From contig NZ_JADNAT010000007.1 of assembly GCF_015550425.1 (NCBI RefSeq), positions 1,451 to 20,756 on the forward strand: DNA of 19,306 bases. The letters are read 5' to 3'. The translations under genes and the position numbers were made by a program. Below the pieces are notes generated by a model. The model saw only the letters and a program-made list of their open reading frames with translations, searched no databases and was not told where the DNA came from. Positions 5,772 to 14,387 of the stretch are shown in pieces. This stretch comes from Clostridium sp. 1001275B_160808_H3 (GTDB lineage Bacteria; Bacillota; Clostridia; Clostridiales; Clostridiaceae). The stretch's first letter is position 1, and each line of letters opens with the position of its first letter.

Positions 5772-7124
5772 ATGAATAAGTTGATGGAATCTATTGAAAA
5801 ATATTTATTACCAATTGCTTCAAAAATAAGTAATCAAAAATTCTTAGTAGCTCTTAGAGATGCTTTTATAGGTACAATGCCTGTTGTTATGACTGGTTCA
5901 ATTGCTCTTTTACTAAATGCATTTTTAGTAGATGTACCTGGACAATTTGGAAATACTTCAATCCCACAAACATTTAGTTGGTTTGTAGATGTAAATAATT
6001 TAATATTTAAAGGCAGTTTAGCTATAGTATCGCTATTATTTATTTTTTCTTTAGGTGTAAATGTTGCCAAGATTTATAAGACAGATACACTATCCTCAGG
6101 TATAGTTGCTCTTTCAGCTTTTATAATAGCTATTAGTAATTCTATAACTAAAAGTATTCAATTACCTAATGCTGATGGACAAGTTTTATCAGAACTTTTT
6201 AAAGGTGTTAAGGATATAGCTGTTGAAGGAAATAATCTTTCTGTTACAGTTAGTGGAATTATCCCTGGAGCACAAATTAATTCAAATGGTTATTTTACTG
6301 CAATTCTTATTGGTTTTATAGCTTGCATTATCTATAGTAAATTAATGAATAAAAACTGGACAATCAAATTACCTGATACAGTACCACCAGCTATTGCAAA
6401 ACCTTTTATGTCAATAATTCCTGGTTTTGTTGCATTATATGTTGTAGCTATATTCGTATATGCATTTAATAAAATTACTGGACAATTATTAATTGACTGG
6501 ATATATAAAGTACTTCAAACTCCATTACTAGGTTTATCACAAAGTTTCATTGCAGTTATACTTATTGCATTCTTAACACAATTATTCTGGTTCTTTGGTA
6601 TTCATGGTGGAAACGTTATGGCACCAATTATGGAAGGCTTATTTGGAATTACTTTATTAGCTAATATGGAAGCTTTTCAAAATAATCAACCAATTCCATA
6701 TTTATGGACAAGCGTATCTTATGGAGCATTTGTATGGTATGGAACATTAGGTTTATTAATAGCAATATTCTGGAAATCTAGAAATAGTCACTATAAAGAA
6801 GTTGCTAAATTAGGTATAGCTCCAGTTTTATTTAATATAGGAGAGCCTGTTATGTATGGACTTCCTACAGTTATGAATCCACTTTTATTTATACCATTCT
6901 TATTATCACCTTCATTAATGGCAGCAGTTTCATACTTAGCAACAACTTTAGGTTGGGTAGCACCAGTTACTCAAAATGTTACATGGGTTATGCCACCTGT
7001 ATTATATGGATTCTTCGCTACAGGATTTGATTGGAGAGCAATTATATTATCATTGGTGAATTTAGCAATTTCAATAGTAGTTTACTTACCTTTCGTTAAG
7101 ATGGCTGATAAGGAGAACATATAG
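5772..7124 (+). CDS. PTS EIIC, lactose/cellobiose family (first)
   Basis: A 450-residue integral membrane permease of the PTS Lac (CelB/ChbC-like) family. It carries a beta-linked disaccharide or aryl glycoside across the membrane while EIIB phosphorylates it. The sequence has the family N-terminus (LPIASKISNQKFLVALRDAF..MP), about ten hydrophobic segments, the GIHGGNV loop with His278, and the NIGEPVMYGLP loop with Glu358, which correspond to sugar-contacting residues in this family. AAGGAG lies 6 nt before the ATG. It is the first gene of an operon with GH35, whose start codon abuts its stop codon. No EIIA or EIIB domain is fused, so it needs partners in trans, plausibly those encoded at 11496-12218. 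Expression is probably controlled by the divergent ROK repressor. All arginine codons here are AGA. Confidence 0.93.
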   Translation: MNKLMESIEKYLLPIASKISNQKFLVALRDAFIGTMPVVMTGSIALLLNAFLVDVPGQFGNTSIPQTFSWFVDVNNLIFKGSLAIVSLLFIFSLGVNVAKIYKTDTLSSGIVALSAFIIAISNSITKSIQLPNADGQVLSELFKGVKDIAVEGNNLSVTVSGIIPGAQINSNGYFTAILIGFIACIIYSKLMNKNWTIKLPDTVPPAIAKPFMSIIPGFVALYVVAIFVYAFNKITGQLLIDWIYKVLQTPLLGLSQSFIAVILIAFLTQLFWFFGIHGGNVMAPIMEGLFGITLLANMEAFQNNQPIPYLWTSVSYGAFVWYGTLGLLIAIFWKSRNSHYKEVAKLGIAPVLFNIGEPVMYGLPTVMNPLLFIPFLLSPSLMAAVSYLATTLGWVAPVTQNVTWVMPPVLYGFFATGFDWRAIILSLVNLAISIVVYLPFVKMADKENI

Positions 7125-8906
7125 ATGTCTAAATTTGAAATAAGAGAAGAGTTCTATATAGATGATAATAAATTTAAAATTTTATCTGGAGCTGTTCATT
7201 ATTTTAGAATACACCCTTCTCAATGGGAAGATACATTATTTAATTTAAAAGCTCTAGGATTTAATACAGTAGAAACATATATTCCTTGGAATATTCATGA
7301 ACCATATGAAGGAAAATTTGATTTTGAAGGAATCAAAGATATAGAAAAGTTTATAAAAACTGCTGAAAAGTTAGGTTTATATGTTATTTTAAGGCCTACT
7401 CCTTATATATGTGCTGAATGGGAGTTTGGTGGACTTCCAGCATGGCTATTAAAGGATAAAGAAATAAAGCTTAGAAGCTCTGATGATAACTTTATTGAAA
7501 AGCTAAGAAATTATTATAATGATTTACTACCTAGATTAGTTAAGTATCAAGTAACTAAGGGTGGACCAGTTTTGATGATGCAAGTTGAAAATGAATATGG
7601 TTCTTATGGTAATGAAAAGGAATATTTGAGAATTGTAGCATCAATAATGAAAGAAAATGGGGTAGATGTTCCTCTTTTCACATCAGATGGTACATGGATT
7701 GAAGCATTAGAGTCTGGATCATTAATTGAAGATGATATTTTTGTATCTGGAAACTTTGGTTCAAAATCAAAAGAGAATTGTGATATGCTTAAAGATTTCA
7801 TTGTACAAAATGGAAAAGAGTGGCCTATTATGTGCATGGAATATTGGGATGGATGGTTTAATAGATGGGGAGAAGATATCATTCGTAGAGACTCTATTGA
7901 CTTGGCTGAAGATGTAAAGGAAATGCTTAAAATAGGAAGTATTAATCTTTATATGTTCAGAGGAGGAACAAACTTTGGATTTATGAATGGTTGTTCTGCA
8001 AGAGGAAATAATGATTTACCACAAGTTACCTCCTATGATTATGATGCGATATTAACGGAATGGGGTAATCCAAGTGATAAGTATTATAAATTACAAAAGG
8101 TTATGAAATCACTATATCCTAATATAGAACAATTGCCTCCAAGGAAAAGAATATTAAAGAATCTTGGCAGCTATAAAGTTGATGGTACAGCTAATCTTAT
8201 GTCTATTGTTTCTGATATATCGAAAGAAGTTAAAACAGTATATCCTAAAGGCATGGAAGATTTAGATTGTAACTATGGATATATGCTATATAGAAGCAAA
8301 ATTAAGAATTATCATCATGATGAAAAATTAAAGGTTATAGATGCTTCTGATAGATGCCATGTATATATTGATGAAAAACTTATTGCTACTCAATATAAGG
8401 CAGAAATAGGAACAGAGGTTGAGTTTAGTAGTGAAAATGAATTTATAAATGTTGATGTATTAGTTGAAAATTTAGGTAGAGTAAACTATGGACATAAATT
8501 AAATAGTCCTACTCAAAGAAAAGGGATAAAGGGCGGAGTTATGATAAATAATCATTTCCATAGTGGATGGGTTCAATATCCATTATACCTTGATGAAGAG
8601 ATGATTTCTAAAATTAAATTTGAAGAAAGTATTGTAGATAAAGTAGAAACTCCAATGTTTTATCATTTTACTGTTGAACTAAATAATATTAATGATACTT
8701 TTATTGATTGTTCTAAATATGGTAAGGGCTCAGTATTTGTTAATGGCTTTAATATTGGAAGGTATTGGTCTAAGGGACCTATACAATATTTATATCTTCC
8801 ATCTGGTTTTCTTAAAGAGAAGAATGAGATTATTGTATTTGAAACCGAAAATATCATAATAAGAGAGCTTGAATTTGATGACAAACCTATTTTTTTAGAT
8901 TTGTAA
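7125..8906 (+). CDS. Cytoplasmic GH35 beta-galactosidase
   Basis: A 593-residue GH35 enzyme without a signal peptide. The N-terminal TIM barrel (~1-330) shows FRIHPSQWEDTL, NTVETYIPWNIHEP, RPTPYICAEWEFGGLPAWLL, and GGPVLMMQVENEYGSYG with acid/base Glu157. MEYWDGWFNRWG follows with nucleophile Glu239, then MFRGGTNFGFMNG. Two C-terminal jelly-roll regions end with the usual FVNGFNIGRYWSKGPIQYLYLP segment. The length is typical for the bacterial cytoplasmic form. The ATG directly follows the EIIC stop codon, with AAGGAG inside the EIIC gene, so the two are translationally coupled. Relatives include pneumococcal BgaC, which prefers Gal-beta-1,3-GlcNAc, and GnbG of Lactobacillus casei, reported to act on PTS-imported lacto-N-biose/galacto-N-biose. 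By context this enzyme probably cleaves the galactosyl disaccharide, perhaps phosphorylated, delivered by the preceding EIIC. Confidence 0.93.
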   Translation: MSKFEIREEFYIDDNKFKILSGAVHYFRIHPSQWEDTLFNLKALGFNTVETYIPWNIHEPYEGKFDFEGIKDIEKFIKTAEKLGLYVILRPTPYICAEWEFGGLPAWLLKDKEIKLRSSDDNFIEKLRNYYNDLLPRLVKYQVTKGGPVLMMQVENEYGSYGNEKEYLRIVASIMKENGVDVPLFTSDGTWIEALESGSLIEDDIFVSGNFGSKSKENCDMLKDFIVQNGKEWPIMCMEYWDGWFNRWGEDIIRRDSIDLAEDVKEMLKIGSINLYMFRGGTNFGFMNGCSARGNNDLPQVTSYDYDAILTEWGNPSDKYYKLQKVMKSLYPNIEQLPPRKRILKNLGSYKVDGTANLMSIVSDISKEVKTVYPKGMEDLDCNYGYMLYRSKIKNYHHDEKLKVIDASDRCHVYIDEKLIATQYKAEIGTEVEFSSENEFINVDVLVENLGRVNYGHKLNSPTQRKGIKGGVMINNHFHSGWVQYPLYLDEEMISKIKFEESIVDKVETPMFYHFTVELNNINDTFIDCSKYGKGSVFVNGFNIGRYWSKGPIQYLYLPSGFLKEKNEIIVFETENIIIRELEFDDKPIFLDL

Positions 8907-9014
8907 TTAAATAAAAAATTTAAGTTTTAAAACATATAATCACATAATATTTATTTATAATATTTAAATGGTATAGAAATTATTTTGATAAATATTTAAA
9001 AAGGAGAGGTTAAT

Positions 9015-10334
9015 ATGAAAAATTTAAATGAGTTTCTTGAAGAAAAAATGTTACCTATAGCTGCTAAGTTAGGGGCAAATAAAGTATTAATTTCAATACG
9101 TGATGGTATAACATTAAGTATGCCACTAATTATTATTGGTTCGTTATTCATGATAATAGCAAGTTTTCCAGTTAAAGCATGGACTGATTGGTTGACAGCT
9201 GTAGGAATTGATTCTTATTTATGGAAGGGGGTAGATAGTAGTTTCGGATTAATGGGTCTAGTAGCAAGTTTTGGAATTGCAAATAGCTTAGCTCGTCAAA
9301 ATAAAGTTGATGGTGTTTCAGCAGGTATTGTAGCATTATCATCTTTTATAGTTGTTACACCTTTTGTAAGTGGTGAAACAGGTACAGGCATACCAGTTGG
9401 CTATATGGGAAGTAAAGGTTTATTCGTAGCTATGATTATTGGTATTGTTTCAGCTTTAATTTTTAGCTGGTTTATAAAACGTGATATTCAAATTAAATTA
9501 CCAGATTCTGTGCCACCTGCAGTAGCTAGAAGCTTTAGCGCTTTAATTCCAGGTGCAGCTATTATAACTTTGTGGTTAGTTGTTTTTGCGATTCTTGATA
9601 GAGTTAATATTGGTAATATTCATGATTTAATGATGATAGTTTTAGGAAAACCACTAGGATTACTTGGTAATAATATATTTGGAACAATTATTGCAATTCT
9701 ATTAAATAGTTTATTCTGGTTTGTTGGTATCCATGGAGGAAACGTTGTAAACAGTATTCTTCAACCTATTTGGTTAATGAATTCAGATGCAAACCGTTTA
9801 TTATTCCAAGCTGATAGTGCAGCTCATTTACCAAATATTATTACACTACCATTTATAGATAATTTCGTATATATGGGTGGCGGTGGAGCTACAATTGGTT
9901 TAGTAATTGTTATTGCAATTATTGCTAGACGTAAAAATGCAAGTAAAATGACTAAAGCTATGGCGCCATTAACTTTAACACCAGGTTTATTTAATATTAA
10001 TGAACCTGCTATGTTTGGGTTACCAATAGTAATGAATGTTTCATTAATCATACCATTTATTTTAGCACCAGTAGCAAATGCGGTAATATCATATGTGGCA
10101 ATGTCTTCAGGGTTAGTTGCAAGAACTACAGGTATAACAGTTTCTTGGACAATGCCACCAATTCTTAGTGGATTCCTTACAACTGGAAATCATATAAGCG
10201 GAGCTGTATTACAAATAGTATGCATACTTGTAGATGTAGCAATTTATTGGTTCTTCTATAAAGCAGTTGAAAAGCAAAACTTAGCTTTAGAAGCAGCTGA
10301 GGAAATTGAAATTAATAATAGTATAATGAGCTAA
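9015..10334 (+). CDS. PTS EIIC, lactose/cellobiose family (second)
   Basis: A 439-residue membrane permease, paralogous to the first EIIC but clearly diverged. It shares the N-terminal LPIAAKLGANKVLISIRDGITLSMP, the DSVPPAVARSF segment, the GIHGGNVVNS loop with His240 and the NINEPAMFGLPIVMN loop with Glu330. AAGGAG lies 8 nt before the ATG. It follows the GH35 gene after 108 bp without a clear terminator, so it may be read through or have its own promoter. Downstream genes encode an unknown TIM-barrel-like protein, EIIB and EIIA, which would complete this transporter. Arginine is encoded by CGT in about half the positions, unlike the previous two genes. Substrate specificity is not readable from sequence. 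Confidence 0.93.
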   Translation: MKNLNEFLEEKMLPIAAKLGANKVLISIRDGITLSMPLIIIGSLFMIIASFPVKAWTDWLTAVGIDSYLWKGVDSSFGLMGLVASFGIANSLARQNKVDGVSAGIVALSSFIVVTPFVSGETGTGIPVGYMGSKGLFVAMIIGIVSALIFSWFIKRDIQIKLPDSVPPAVARSFSALIPGAAIITLWLVVFAILDRVNIGNIHDLMMIVLGKPLGLLGNNIFGTIIAILLNSLFWFVGIHGGNVVNSILQPIWLMNSDANRLLFQADSAAHLPNIITLPFIDNFVYMGGGGATIGLVIVIAIIARRKNASKMTKAMAPLTLTPGLFNINEPAMFGLPIVMNVSLIIPFILAPVANAVISYVAMSSGLVARTTGITVSWTMPPILSGFLTTGNHISGAVLQIVCILVDVAIYWFFYKAVEKQNLALEAAEEIEINNSIMS

Positions 10335-10470
10335 TAGCTTAAGAAGATAACAGTAAATAAGCTGAAAATTAGTAAATTAACTTGATATTAATGAAATTAA
10401 AAATAGTTTTTTAAAATAAAAAAGTGAAAATAAAAAATATAATTAGTTAAAGAATTTTGGAGGAGTAGTT

Positions 10471-11370
10471 ATGGGTAAAAGATTAATTAGTGCAAATGCA
10501 TCGGAGATATTAGAAATGACCGCAGCAGAATTAAAACAAAGTATTAAGGCTAGTGAAGGGAGAACCATTCTTTCAGAGAATGTGGCACCAAGGGAATCCT
10601 TTATCGGTGATATTACTAACTCTGAAATTGCTAGGGCTTTTGGAGCAGATTTAATTTTACTTAATTGTGTAGATGTTTTAAATCCAGAAATATTTGGACT
10701 AGAAGTTAATGAAGGAAATTTTGTAGATGAGTTACATCGTTTAGTTGGACGTCCAATAGGAGTGAATTTAGAGCCTGTAGATTTAGATGCAGATATGGCG
10801 GAAGATATTTTAACTATCAGTAGAGGTAGACAAGGTAATCTTGAAACAATTAAAGAAATTGAAAAACTTGGTATGGACTTTGTTTGTTTTACTGGAAACC
10901 CTGGTACAGGAGTTACTAATTCACAAATAGAAAAAACAATTCGTTTATCAAAAAAACATTTTTCAGGATTAATTATTGCTGGAAAAATGCATGGAGCTGG
11001 TGTTAATGAACCAGTTGCAGATTTAAAAGCAGTAGAAGGATTTATTGAGGCAGGTGCAGATATTATTTTAGTTCCTGCAGTTGGAACAGTACCTGGCTTT
11101 GATGATTCAGAATTAAAAGAAGTAGTTAAAGTAGCACATAGTAAAGGTGCACTTGTAATGACTGCAATTGGTACCAGTCAAGAAAGTTCAGATGAAGATA
11201 CTATTAAACACATTGCAATACGCAATAAAATTTGTGGAGTAGATATTCAGCATATTGGTGATGCAGGTTATGGTGGAGTTGCACCTTTTGAGAATATTTT
11301 TGCTATGAGTAAGGCAATTCGAGGTGTTCGTCATACTGTATCTATGATGGCGCGTTCAATTAATCGTTGA
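10471..11370 (+). CDS. TIM-barrel-like protein of unknown function in a PTS operon
   Basis: A 299-residue soluble protein. It has regularly spaced hydrophobic strands each followed by Gly-rich loops, as in a (beta/alpha)8 barrel: DLILLNCVDVLNPEIFG, PIGVNLEPVD, DFVCFTGNPGTGV, GLIIAGKMHGAGV, ADIILVPAVGTVPG, LVMTAIGTSQES, and HIGDAGYGGVAPFEN near the C-terminus. The late Gly-rich loops would suit phosphate binding, as in sugar-phosphate or phosphonomutase-like barrels. I believe this family has been loosely annotated as haloacid dehalogenase-like and later as a DUF (possibly DUF7916), but no HAD DxDx(T/V) motif is present. GGAGGAG lies 5 nt before the ATG. Placement between EIIC and EIIB suggests a role in metabolising or sensing the imported sugar phosphate. 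CGN arginine codons are frequent (about 8 of 14). Confidence 0.7.
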   Translation: MGKRLISANASEILEMTAAELKQSIKASEGRTILSENVAPRESFIGDITNSEIARAFGADLILLNCVDVLNPEIFGLEVNEGNFVDELHRLVGRPIGVNLEPVDLDADMAEDILTISRGRQGNLETIKEIEKLGMDFVCFTGNPGTGVTNSQIEKTIRLSKKHFSGLIIAGKMHGAGVNEPVADLKAVEGFIEAGADIILVPAVGTVPGFDDSELKEVVKVAHSKGALVMTAIGTSQESSDEDTIKHIAIRNKICGVDIQHIGDAGYGGVAPFENIFAMSKAIRGVRHTVSMMARSINR

Positions 11371-11405
11371 TCATTTAAAGAAAATATATAGAAATTGAAA
11401 TATAT

Positions 11406-11437
11406 AGAAGGTTAGGTTTAGTTTTAACCTACCTTCT
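11406..11437 (+). other. Hairpin between the unknown PTS gene and EIIB
   Basis: AGAAGGTTAGGTT (11406-11418) pairs with AACCTACCTTCT (11426-11437) with one bulged T; flanking TATAT sequences can extend the stem. The following sequence is TATATATTAC rather than a T tract. It may be a weak terminator, an attenuator or an RNA-processing stem that sets different levels for the genes before and after it. Confidence 0.6.
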
Positions 11438-11495
11438 TATATATTACTAAATTTATAAAGAGTTTTTTTAGATATTATAAGAGAGGTGTATAAAT

Positions 11496-11813
11496 ATGAA
11501 AAAGACAATTATGTTAATATGTGCAGCTGGAATGAGTACTAGCTTAATGGTGACTAGAATGCAAAAAGCAGCTGAGGAGAAGGGTATTGAAGCAGATATA
11601 TTTGCTATTTCAGCTAGTGAGGCAGATAGTTATTTCACTGAGAAAAAAGTTGATGTATTACTTTTAGGGCCACAAGTGCGTTTTATGAAATCACAATTTG
11701 AAGAGAAGGTAGAGCCATTGGGTATTGCAATTGATGTAATAAATATGACTTACTATGGCATGATGAATGGAGAAAAAGTATTAGAACAAGCTTTAAGTTT
11801 AATGAATAAGTAG
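11496..11813 (+). CDS. PTS EIIB, lactose/cellobiose family
   Basis: A 105-residue cytoplasmic phosphotransfer protein of the Lac-family IIB type. The opening strand ends in the phosphate loop CAAGMSTSLM with the phosphorylated Cys at residue 9, followed by the usual helix and a second strand VDVLLLGPQVRFM. It accepts phosphate from EIIA and passes it to the sugar bound by EIIC. GAGAGGTG lies a few bases before the ATG. The length and free-standing arrangement are normal for cellobiose/chitobiose-type systems. It probably serves the EIIC at 9015 and may also serve the one at 5772, which has no EIIB of its own here. A degenerate copy of its last 33 bp lies just downstream. Confidence 0.95.
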   Translation: MKKTIMLICAAGMSTSLMVTRMQKAAEEKGIEADIFAISASEADSYFTEKKVDVLLLGPQVRFMKSQFEEKVEPLGIAIDVINMTYYGMMNGEKVLEQALSLMNK

Positions 11814-11854
11814 TTTAGCAAGTATTAAAACAAGCTATAAGTTTAATTAATAAT
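11778..11854 (+). repeat. Partial tandem duplication of the EIIB 3' end
   Basis: The last codons of EIIB (11778-11810) recur at 11822-11854 with 29 of 33 bases identical and a 44-bp period. The second copy lies outside the coding region, between EIIB and EIIA. It looks like a slipped-strand or recombination duplication that has since drifted. It has no separate start codon. Confidence 0.85.
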
Positions 11855-11897
11855 CATTTTTGCAAATCAATTAAATTACTTAAAAGGAGTGTTTATT

Positions 11898-12218
11898 TTG
11901 GGAGAACAAATGAATTTAGATGTAATTATGCAGTTAATTATGTTTGGAGGAGATGCAAAAAGTAATGCAATGGAGGCTATTCAAGCAGCTAAAACTGGAG
12001 ATTTTGAATTAGCAAAAAATAAAATTAATGATGCTCAAGCTTCATTAACAAAGGCGCATCATTCTCAAACACAAATGTTAACTAAAGAAGCTCAAGGAAA
12101 TAAAACTGAACTTTCATTATTAATGATACATGGACAAGATCATTTAATGACTTCAATGGCATTTACAGATTTAGCTAAGGAAATTGTTGATATTTATTCT
12201 TGCGTTTTAAAAAAGTAA
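11898..12218 (+). CDS. PTS EIIA, lactose/cellobiose family
   Basis: A 106-residue EIIA of the Lac/ChbA type that forms a helical trimer in known members. I prefer the TTG start at 11898 because AAAGGAG (11883-11889) lies 8 nt upstream. The in-frame GTG at 11889 overlaps that site, and the ATG at 11910 is too far from it. The helical sequence is typical: LIMFGGDAKSNAMEAIQAAKTGDF, ..ASLTKAHHSQTQMLTKEAQG, then MIHGQDHLMTSM with the phosphorylated His78 and the metal-site Asp81. It takes phosphate from HPr and passes it to EIIB. It is the last PTS gene before the secreted enzymes and follows EIIB after 84 bp. Confidence 0.93.
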   Translation: MGEQMNLDVIMQLIMFGGDAKSNAMEAIQAAKTGDFELAKNKINDAQASLTKAHHSQTQMLTKEAQGNKTELSLLMIHGQDHLMTSMAFTDLAKEIVDIYSCVLKK

Positions 12219-12272
12219 AAATATATTATTTAAGAATTATTAATGATTAAATAAATAGAAGAGGTGAATGCT

Positions 12273-14387
12273 ATGTATTCAAATAATAAAAAATATCAAA
12301 AAAATGGTGTTAAAAAATTTGAAAGGTATTCATTTAAGAAATTTAGTGCAGTTTTGACTTCAACTTTGGTTGGAACAAATTTAGTGGCACTATTAGTTGG
12401 AACTAATAGTGCGTTTGCACTAGAAAATCAAGTGAATATACAATCTTCTTCAGTTACTGAATCTTTATTAAATCTAGATAAAGTTACTAATGGTAGCTTT
12501 GAAAATAATTTTAAATCTAGTAATCAGAATTGGGAATATAAAGCAGGGGCATTAGGAAAGTTAGTGAGTGAAAATGGTAACTCCTATGCAACAATTCAAG
12601 CAGGAAATATTGACGATTACGTATTGCAGGTAATTAATACAACACCTGGTAAAAAGTATACTGTTTCTGCAGATATAAAGGTTACAGTACCAGAAGGAAA
12701 AACTCCCTCAGGTGTTTTTTTAACAACGAAGCGTCAAACAGATGCAGGAAAGCAAGGATCTGTTTATAAACAATTACAATTTACTGCTAAAACTAATAAC
12801 TGGGAAAGAAAAGAATTTGAATTTACAGCTGACACATATAAAACTTACGTTGGTATAGTAAAATGGGCACAAACAGATGGAGCAGGAAATGTTAGAAGTA
12901 CCCAAATTAGTATGGATAATGTAAAGGTTATCGAAGAAGATGATAGTACAGTTATTTGGGAAGATGGTTTTTCAGAAGACGTTTTAGATCAAGATATATG
13001 GGGATATGAGCTAGGTAATATTCGTGGTAATGAGCAACAACATTATGTTGATAGTAAAGATAATGTGTTTTTAGAAGATGGAAAGTTGGTTTTAAAGGCA
13101 ACTAATAGGGAACTTCAAGATCAATATAGAAACACTGCTAAGCATGGAAGTGCTGCAAGAAATGTTATTTATGATTCTGGAAGTGTTAGAACTCATGGAA
13201 AGATGGAGTTCTTATACGGACGTATAGAAATGAAGGCAAAACTTCCTAAAGGAAAGGGAGCTTTCCCTGCTTTTTGGACATTAGGTGCTGATTTTATGCT
13301 TGATGGTGATATAAATCCACAACAAGGATATGGATGGCCAAGCACTGGTGAAATCGATATTATGGAACTTATTGGAGCACCAACTGATGAAAGATTAGCT
13401 CAAGGTGAAGTTGATACAACTAATAATAAAAGACAAAGCAATAAAATTGTTTATGGAACCCCACATTTCTATTATGGAAGTACAAGTGATCCAGATAAAG
13501 ATGGTAGTTATTCACCAAATGAATTGGGTGGAAATATAACATTAAAAGAAGATTTTCATAATGATTTTCATGTATTTGGAATAAACTGGTCACCTAATAA
13601 AATTGAATGGTATGTTGATGGAGTTGTGTATAACACAATGTATTTGACTGGGGATGCACGTTTACAAGCAGCAGCAGCTAGCCTTAATCGACCACAATAT
13701 ATTCAGTTTAATTTAGCAACTGGTGGTAATTGGGCTGGTGATGCAGGGTCATACTTGGGAGAAGATGATACTAGATTCGAAATAGATTGGGTTCGTTGGT
13801 CTCAAAATGCTGAACAAAAAGCTGCAGCTGATGAATATTATAAAAATAATCCTAATTTAACTGGTGTTAAAAATATTACTATGATACAGGGTGAAGCTCA
13901 TAATTTACTTCAAGGTATATCAGTAGATAAAGAGAATTATTTAGTTGATTTTTCAATTGATGATGAATATATGTTTTCAAATGCTGGTGGCAATACAAAT
14001 GTTACTTTAAGAGTTAGTGGTTCTCAAGATGTAGCTAGGTTGAAAGCATTAGAACCAGGTGTGTATAACATTCACTATAGTGCATTTCCAAAAGGAGCTG
14101 TTTTAGGTGGAAAGGTAACCCCAACATATAAAGTAAAGAGAGAGACAGCTATATTAATTGTATTACCTAAAGGGGAAAATGCAATAAAAGGTAATGAAGG
14201 CGATACATTATCATCTGTTAAGTTACCTAATGGATGGAAGTGGGAAGATTCAACTCAAGTAATTGATAATAAATCTAGTTATAGAGTTATTTTTAATAAT
14301 GTTGAACAAAGAGAAGAGGCTGGTAAGGAGCGTACTATTATAGTGGAAATTCCTGGAGAAAAAATTACTGGAGCTCAAGATAAATAA
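12273..14387 (+). CDS. Secreted GH16 endo-glycosidase with YSIRK-like signal
   Basis: The 704-residue protein starts at the ATG at 12273, 6 nt after GAGGTG; an in-frame GTG at 12264 lies inside that site. Residues 1-49 are a long signal peptide with YSFKKFSAVLTSTLVG (19-34), a YSIRK/GxxS-like motif, and a likely cut after AFA49. Residues ~62-228 look like a CBM4/9-type beta-sandwich. Residues ~230-520 are the GH16 catalytic domain, with STGEIDIMELIG giving nucleophile Glu360, Asp362 and acid/base Glu365. Residues ~530-704 hold Ig-like surface-protein domains, one with the LPNGWKWED pattern. No LPxTG or other anchor ends the protein. Laminarinase-like GH16 relatives in Clostridium perfringens are mucin endo-beta-galactosidases, and the sialidase and GH35 neighbours favour such a role. 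Beta-glucan hydrolysis remains possible. Confidence 0.88.
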   Translation: MYSNNKKYQKNGVKKFERYSFKKFSAVLTSTLVGTNLVALLVGTNSAFALENQVNIQSSSVTESLLNLDKVTNGSFENNFKSSNQNWEYKAGALGKLVSENGNSYATIQAGNIDDYVLQVINTTPGKKYTVSADIKVTVPEGKTPSGVFLTTKRQTDAGKQGSVYKQLQFTAKTNNWERKEFEFTADTYKTYVGIVKWAQTDGAGNVRSTQISMDNVKVIEEDDSTVIWEDGFSEDVLDQDIWGYELGNIRGNEQQHYVDSKDNVFLEDGKLVLKATNRELQDQYRNTAKHGSAARNVIYDSGSVRTHGKMEFLYGRIEMKAKLPKGKGAFPAFWTLGADFMLDGDINPQQGYGWPSTGEIDIMELIGAPTDERLAQGEVDTTNNKRQSNKIVYGTPHFYYGSTSDPDKDGSYSPNELGGNITLKEDFHNDFHVFGINWSPNKIEWYVDGVVYNTMYLTGDARLQAAAASLNRPQYIQFNLATGGNWAGDAGSYLGEDDTRFEIDWVRWSQNAEQKAAADEYYKNNPNLTGVKNITMIQGEAHNLLQGISVDKENYLVDFSIDDEYMFSNAGGNTNVTLRVSGSQDVARLKALEPGVYNIHYSAFPKGAVLGGKVTPTYKVKRETAILIVLPKGENAIKGNEGDTLSSVKLPNGWKWEDSTQVIDNKSSYRVIFNNVEQREEAGKERTIIVEIPGEKITGAQDK

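Noticed and set aside
6596..6615. cre-like GGAAACGTT inside the first EIIC gene
   Set aside because: The same bases recur in the second EIIC because they encode the conserved GIHGGNV loop, so coding constraint explains them.
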